Assembly: GCA_015350385.1 (NCBI GenBank)
Contig: WNKI01000001.1
Location: 7,775,433-7,839,432, forward strand
DNA from: Aculops lycopersici
Taxonomy: Eukaryota > Arthropoda > Arachnida > Trombidiformes > Eriophyidae
Length of the DNA: 64,000 bases
Reading direction: 5' to 3'
Below the pieces are notes generated by a model. The model worked only from the letters and a program-made list of their open reading frames with translations, searched no databases and was not told where the DNA came from. Shown one piece after another: positions 60,001-64,000 of this stretch. The position numbers and the translations under genes are program-made. Position 1 is the first letter of the stretch. Each line of letters starts with the position of its first letter.

Positions 60001-60774
60001 ACCAACGCCAACGTGGACGCTGACCAAACTGAAGCCGAACTCAAGCAACTGGCCGAATCCATGAAAGCGCTAAGCGGTCTCATGGGCCAACTGATGGCCA
60101 AGAGTTTGGGCAGCAGCGTTGAGCGCGCTGCCAAGCTAGCTAATGGACTCGAAGACGACAAAGACAACGACCGGCACGATAGTCAAGACGCCGAAAATGG
60201 ATCGGCGTCAGGTGCCGAGGTGGAGCAGCTGCTGGAGCTCTTGGGTTCGGGTGACGGACTTGTCGGTGGTGGCATCGGTATCGACGACAAAAGAAAGAAT
60301 AAGAGGGTGGGCAAGTCTCAAAAGGGCAGCGAGGCGAGTGGCGGAAGTGAACTCGAGCGACTAGATGACGATGCAAAGAGAGAGGCGGCCAACGATGACG
60401 ACGCCGGTCGGGAAAACGCCGCTGGGGCCGAGGTTGATTTGGAGGAAATGTTGGAAAAACTCCTATCTATTCTCGGAAGTCCCGAAGGTCAAGAAGCCAG
60501 CGGGGGTCTCAACATAGACGAGCTGCTGTCTGGTCTGGGAGATTTGGGCAACGTATTGAAATCACAAGAGGGACAGCAGCAACCATCGGCCACTGCCCAG
60601 CTCAAGGTCGAGGAGGAGGACATGCCCGAGGCGGCAGGCCAGTCTGAGTCGCCGCGACCAGCGGGTAAACAAATGCAAAACAAAGACAACTCAAAGGACC
60701 AGGCGGAGAAGGAGGTTTGGGACGAGCAGCCTACAGGTAGTCCGCAGCAAGAGTCTGGCCACGATGAGCTGTGA
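57049..60774 (+). CDS. Unrecognised 1241-residue membrane-anchored protein
   Basis: One long exon; the ATG at 57049 follows an in-frame TGA (57043-57045). The first 30 residues are hydrophobic (DAIFFLVDYLSFLFEPLILRL) and look like a signal anchor. Residues about 80-330 are well mixed, Trp- and Leu-rich and look folded (WPWISYNC, IYLIGDWDFPFVMPNLEL, RYALLLMIVAHLSSL). A Gly/Asn/Ser-rich stretch lies at about 520-560. A second hydrophobic segment (LFKNLLYLALFLLVRNLVL) lies at about 697-715, followed by a charged, helix-like region (about 720-860). The last 370 residues are low-complexity Ser/Thr/Asp/Glu with two Leu-rich helices (ELKQLAESMKALSGLMGQL, EMLEKLLSILG). I do not recognise the family or know its function. 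Base use resembles neighbouring genes, so it is probably a real, fast-evolving gene. Confidence 0.75.
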   Translation: MSLIVLDAIFFLVDYLSFLFEPLILRLYSKLHIKLNGPPNAKPKVRPQREYSARGLNEEINDFYKQNELTREDGQSLRESQLDQCRRLVTSKWPWISYNCVSLDPIVNLLNWTGSDIYLIGDWDFPFVMPNLELIFREQATLASSAASTRNIIQVLAVEPKSKRIKLKLLTPKLDINSQTTTTTTTTGSSTHNSIVTLQWCSVGEYLSFESRSSLIFQYTQLYPELASLYLIICELLESAQILEPKSSSWNQNWGQAPRSNGVDFNITQLSTRCVTPEMEAANKVSRQLDRYALLLMIVAHLSSLVKDEQGGRGKRDSDDARVVCKQYSLASNLLGFLQRYSRLAPAEREVSLNNDDVECVVKPKDQATPTKLDVIFNSTCPNKANDVEKSQANNETEQDPLATGQRQLVVLDPIVPIVVRATGDDSTLEVRRKEVVCGGERRNHFSPLVNLTKDLDAAQFGALCGKLARHLELIFTGPLEPALKKGANFKGPAEASVLLDLFALCKESSLLFNQSDSRGACGSGGGGSGSGGDGNERRNANGKGNGRNDGNEVDSEGDSKKALASVDHATGKQINVMTLRHRASGVCGINKLAVLSEKSSDQLVNVGVASGLSSRRKSGNSCDIDPRLNEREEIYNFDSTESDQVSRQNGQATSKLADKRRKSSGGSSRRSSMSPPMTSPQSLSLNQVSYFNRRTLFKNLLYLALFLLVRNLVLNYLDYLRASIRDQAREDLLELKRQMMASSSDGDFWYETDFDRMGELEKIDGSASSFGDRNWRYEQIYRNADKLNAELEHFNQYDNDHHHEYDEIEDIEDLLSNDPKNWPTEWNELLMERLVQIQERRKLFEQTAARAFAASSSTFSTFATVEAKDQPESRPPVTRSSGADPATKSASASSQEPPPKAQSNEDARPAPVPMTTEATKASNTKASGGGGGGGDGSSSTTSTDEKGNSVTAERESEKQSSESQKSERATKEAATTTTTTTTTTNANVDADQTEAELKQLAESMKALSGLMGQLMAKSLGSSVERAAKLANGLEDDKDNDRHDSQDAENGSASGAEVEQLLELLGSGDGLVGGGIGIDDKRKNKRVGKSQKGSEASGGSELERLDDDAKREAANDDDAGRENAAGAEVDLEEMLEKLLSILGSPEGQEASGGLNIDELLSGLGDLGNVLKSQEGQQQPSATAQLKVEEEDMPEAAGQSESPRPAGKQMQNKDNSKDQAEKEVWDEQPTGSPQQESGHDEL

Positions 60775-63081
60775 GAAAGATTTTTATATTCTCGCATTGA
60801 TCGCCACGATGACCACGACCACGATGCTCGAGGGGCCAGGTAAAAGCAAACTGTACCGCTAAGTTGCACTATCTTGTACAAGACTCTTGAGCCACTAGTC
60901 CATAAAGTTGTCCACTTGAAGAAATTTAACCGTATAATAGATGATATATATATATATATATATAAATATATATTAGAACGAGCAGAGCCAACAATCCCAA
61001 ATTTCTGTTTACCTACTTGGGGTCCGTTTGTGTATTTGGATCGCGTGCACAGATTTAGCCGGTCAGTCGGCCAGTCAGTCAGTGGTTAAATTGCATGCAC
61101 ATAATATAGCCAGAAACAAGTGGCTCTCTCTCTCTCTGCCCCTCGCTGTCTCTTGGTCAGACAAATTTCAGTCGACGAGTTTGTGCGCAAGTAAGCGGCT
61201 CAAACACTGATGGCCACCTGTGATGGAGCAATAAAGGGAGCGACTTGACTCGACAACCAATCAACCAGGTGAAGCTGGTAAACTTAGTAGAGTCGGGCGG
61301 TCCATCAACTCAAACTCTACATCACATTAGGCGCATGGGACACCCTCGCAAGGTTTGTGTCACCTGCACCTGTACCTCTATCCTGGAATCGCTAATTTTC
61401 GCCCCATCAACTCGCTTCCGGTCGGGTGGGCGCGCTAACCGTTGCATCACTCGCTTGCTTGCTTGTTGGCTCGCTTGAAATGTAGACCGACGAGCGATGC
61501 CATGCGATGCGCTCGGGATTAGGTACGCTGATTATTGGTGGAAATTAGCGCGCATTTAGACCGACTAGCTAAGTGTGTTTTTGTTGATACTGATAATGAT
61601 GCTTCCATCGTCGCAACAGCCACTCTCTCTCTCTGTCTGCCTCTCAACTTTTCGTAACAACAAGCTAGGGCCAAGCAGAGGGAAGAACTCGCTCTCGTTT
61701 GGAAGAGGCAACGGTGCTTTTTTGCTCATCACGGACATGCGCCAAGAAAACTGGTGGGCCTTTGTGGCGGGTGGCCAGCTGAAAAGAGGCGGAGCCACTC
61801 GTGTGACAAACTGGACACCACTGCTATTGCTCTTGTTGCTATCGCTGCTCTCGCTGATGACTCTCGTCGTCACTCTCGTTTGCTTGCCAAACTTCCACCA
61901 CTTAGTCGGCCGGCCGGCCATTCGGTCGGTCGGTGGTCGTCGTAATCACGTCCGCGAGCTTAGCGCACGATGACGCAAGTTCAAGTTTAACGGACATACA
62001 CAGTGTGTGTGTGTGTGTTTTTGAGAGGGAGAGAGAGACCCCAAGTCAGCCAGTCATTCGGTAGTTTGTCACAATAATCGCTTCACTCTCCTCTAGTCAC
62101 TTGTAAGGGGGAGAGAAAAATCCTGCAGTTTGCAAAAGCTAATCCCAGCGAGAGTTTCTTGAAATTAAAACTGAACAGTGTCAACTCTCTCCATCAAAGA
62201 GCAGCCACATGCCAGCTAATTCCGAGCGTCGGCTTGCTAAATAGATGGATGGCTAGACGGATGAATGAGTTGTTCAACTGCAAGTGGTTCTTCAGTTGCT
62301 GGCACTCAATCGAGAGGCTGACACTAAGTGATTCTCAGCGACGAATCGTTGTATTCCCACCCTCCACAAGCATGAGGAGGGCTAGCTAACGCACTCACAT
62401 CCTGGATGCTCGTCTCATCGACTCGTCGTCGTCGTTGTCGACGACGACGACGCACTAGTAAGAGCAATCAAGTTCCATTGCTCAAGATCAACTTCTCGTT
62501 CTTTTGCTTGGCTGTTACGTTATGCAACGTTACGTTACGTTACCTTTCATTAGCATCCAACTAAGAAATTTGTAGCTTGGGCTGCATAATTCCCGGACCA
62601 AAGCAATGAGCTCGGCCAGCTTCAGGGGCGACAAAGCAGTTTCTTCTCGATTGTAAATCTTGTTGTTGTTGTTGTTGCTACTGCTACTGCTACTGCTACT
62701 GCTACTGCTACCGCTACCGCTACTGCAACTGCCATCACCACCGCCGCTACCGTCACCTAGATCCCCTCTCGTCGCTATCCTTTTCTCTCTTTTCGCGCAC
62801 TTGACTTTCATTCAAATCCACCTCCGCTGGCCATTATAAGTGTTGACGCCGTTCAAGGATTTACCTAAGCCTGAGACGATTCTGGGAAACAGTAGCGCGC
62901 TCAGGTTATTAAAACTACTAAAAGCCTCTCAGCTCGACACAGCTTCAACCTTAACAACAACAACAACAGTCGACAGAATTAGCAACAGAACCACTTGTGC
63001 CCGCGGATAGCCATTAGAGGATACTCATGCTAGTGGTCAGTTGTGTATACGTGATGCGATAACAATAAAAAGCAGTAGAGA
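60775..63081. other. Non-coding intergenic sequence
   Basis: No gene supported. It holds an AT run (about 60949-60972), a CT tract (about 61124-61137), TG repeats (about 62003-62017), a TCG hairpin (62423-62450), GTTAC units (about 62515-62541) and a GCTACT array (about 62685-62730). It probably includes the 3' end of the preceding gene and the promoter of the next. Confidence 0.45.
62423..62450. repeat. TCG-repeat hairpin, 12-bp stem
   Basis: TCGTCGTCGTCG pairs with CGACGACGACGA around a 4-base loop (TTGT). Confidence 0.85.
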
Positions 63082-64000
63082 ATGAATTGCAGCAACAACA
63101 GCAGCAGCAGCAGTAGTAGTAGTAGCACCCTTACCTGCCGGCTAAGTGTTGGCTGCGGAGATGAACGCGGAGGTGAGATTAACGAACGCAAGTGTAGGCG
63201 GCGGGTTTATCTGGTCGAGCACAATTATAATAATAGTAGCAACAATACTCACCACGTACGCCAGTCAATACCTCAAAATCTCAAAAGAGCAGCTGAACTA
63301 ACGGCGGCTAGAAGCATCAGCAGCAGCAGCAATAGGAGAGGAAATGAAAGACGTAGAAGTAATCACGACAAGTTTGTGACGTTTAGTCTAATGGTCAGTC
63401 TTGTGGCCGCTTCAATTGCATCGTCAGTGGTACTTTGCGGTGGTGGTGGCGGCGGCGGCGGCGGCAGTGGCAGTGGCAACAGCATTAACAGTGAGGTCAT
63501 CGACCAGAGGAACCATGAGGTGCAACCATTTAATTGCCTACACAACAATAACAATAATCGTCCCGTAGCTTCCCTTGCTCGCCAGCGCTCGGTAAAATCT
63601 CATCATCACATCGAGAAGCTCAAGCAACCGCAAGTGCACCATCCACCTAACGACCAACTGCACAATGATCAGCGGCAAACTCATCTCCCGACCTCACAAC
63701 AACAAAACCAGCAGCCACGTCCGCTACAAGATCCACTTATAAGTCGGTCAATTGAATTATCCGACCGAGAGGCCGAGTCCACCACCTTTGCCCCGCTGCA
63801 GCCAGCCGACAGCAACAGACTGAATAATGGAAAACGGAAGCTAGAATTACATCCCAACAACAACCACCAGCTGCACGTGCACCAGGCCGGCCACGATACG
63901 GCGCCACCTTGCAGCGACTGTCTGGCGATCCCACTGGTGGCCGTGGTGAGCGACAAGCTCTTCAATGGCTATTTAATTCCCCCGCAAGCTTTGGTTAGGT
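63082..64000 (+). CDS. Partial ORF, putative signal-anchored protein, runs off the window
   Basis: An ATG at 63082, just after an in-frame TAG at 63076-63078, opens 306 codons without a stop and is cut by the window edge. It starts with MNCSNN and a Ser run, then a basic/Asn-rich region. A hydrophobic segment at about 97-118 (FVTFSLMVSLVAASIASSVV) is preceded by NRRGNERRRSNHDK, as in a signal anchor. A Gly run and a His/Gln/Asn-rich stretch follow. The end (APPCSDCLAIPLVAVVSDK) looks like the start of a folded, cysteine-containing extracellular domain. The family is not recognised. A secreted or type II growth-factor or matrix protein is one guess. Confidence 0.6.
   Translation, partial: MNCSNNSSSSSSSSSTLTCRLSVGCGDERGGEINERKCRRRVYLVEHNYNNSSNNTHHVRQSIPQNLKRAAELTAARSISSSSNRRGNERRRSNHDKFVTFSLMVSLVAASIASSVVLCGGGGGGGGGSGSGNSINSEVIDQRNHEVQPFNCLHNNNNNRPVASLARQRSVKSHHHIEKLKQPQVHHPPNDQLHNDQRQTHLPTSQQQNQQPRPLQDPLISRSIELSDREAESTTFAPLQPADSNRLNNGKRKLELHPNNNHQLHVHQAGHDTAPPCSDCLAIPLVAVVSDKLFNGYLIPPQALVR

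Overview
This window is nuclear DNA from a small-genome animal, most likely an arthropod. My best guess is a mite or another compact chelicerate, but the sequence alone does not settle the species. The reasons are animal genes with consensus GT-AG introns, AATAAA polyadenylation signals, a Skeletor gene (DM13-DM13-DOMON), homopolymer-rich coding (Gln, His, Asn, Ala) and abundant GA, CAA and CTG microsatellites. Two runs of N (120 and 49 bases) next to GA repeats show that this is a scaffold. Several genes that are usually split by many introns are nearly intronless here.

Layout. 1-6492 is non-coding upstream sequence with one possible small first exon (2946-3021). 6493-13512 (+) is a Skeletor locus. 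An 863-residue DM13/DOMON ORF is followed by a 1367-codon Gln/Ser/Asn-rich ORF, and an in-phase splice (donor after 9033, acceptor before 9388) would fuse them into a 2221-residue protein. 13803-14231 (+) is POP5, tail to tail with PCNA at 14371-15171 (-). PCNA is head to head, across 1.06 kb, with a blue cheese/WDFY3 (ALFY) gene at 16232-21769 (+). That gene is about half the usual length and ends before the FYVE domain. Tail to tail with it is a Pax6 (eyeless / twin of eyeless) gene on the minus strand. I assembled it from four exons: 30574-30562, 30350-30004, 26754-24954 and 23656-22266. They join in phase into 1183 residues, with an unusually long linker of about 760 residues between paired domain and homeodomain.

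From about 30.6 to 53.0 kb there is a 22-kb stretch with no gene I can support. It is rich in microsatellites and strong hairpins and lies between the divergent Pax6 and PLOD genes, so it is a candidate Pax6 control region. 52979-56330 (+) is a three-exon procollagen lysyl hydroxylase (PLOD, 836 residues) with an altered glycosyltransferase metal motif. 57049-60774 (+) encodes a 1241-residue membrane-anchored protein that I do not recognise. 63082 to the window edge (+) is an open frame of at least 306 codons with a signal-anchor-like segment; it runs off the end.

The genes do not form a pathway. They cover cuticle/matrix (Skeletor, PLOD), RNase P/MRP (POP5), replication (PCNA), selective autophagy (WDFY3) and eye/head patterning (Pax6). 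The most notable observations are the Skeletor two-ORF splice, the expanded Pax6 linker, a 14-bp RNA stem that would cover the 3' splice site of the Pax6 homeodomain exon, the short FYVE-less WDFY3, and a set of near-perfect hairpins in the Pax6-PLOD interval.
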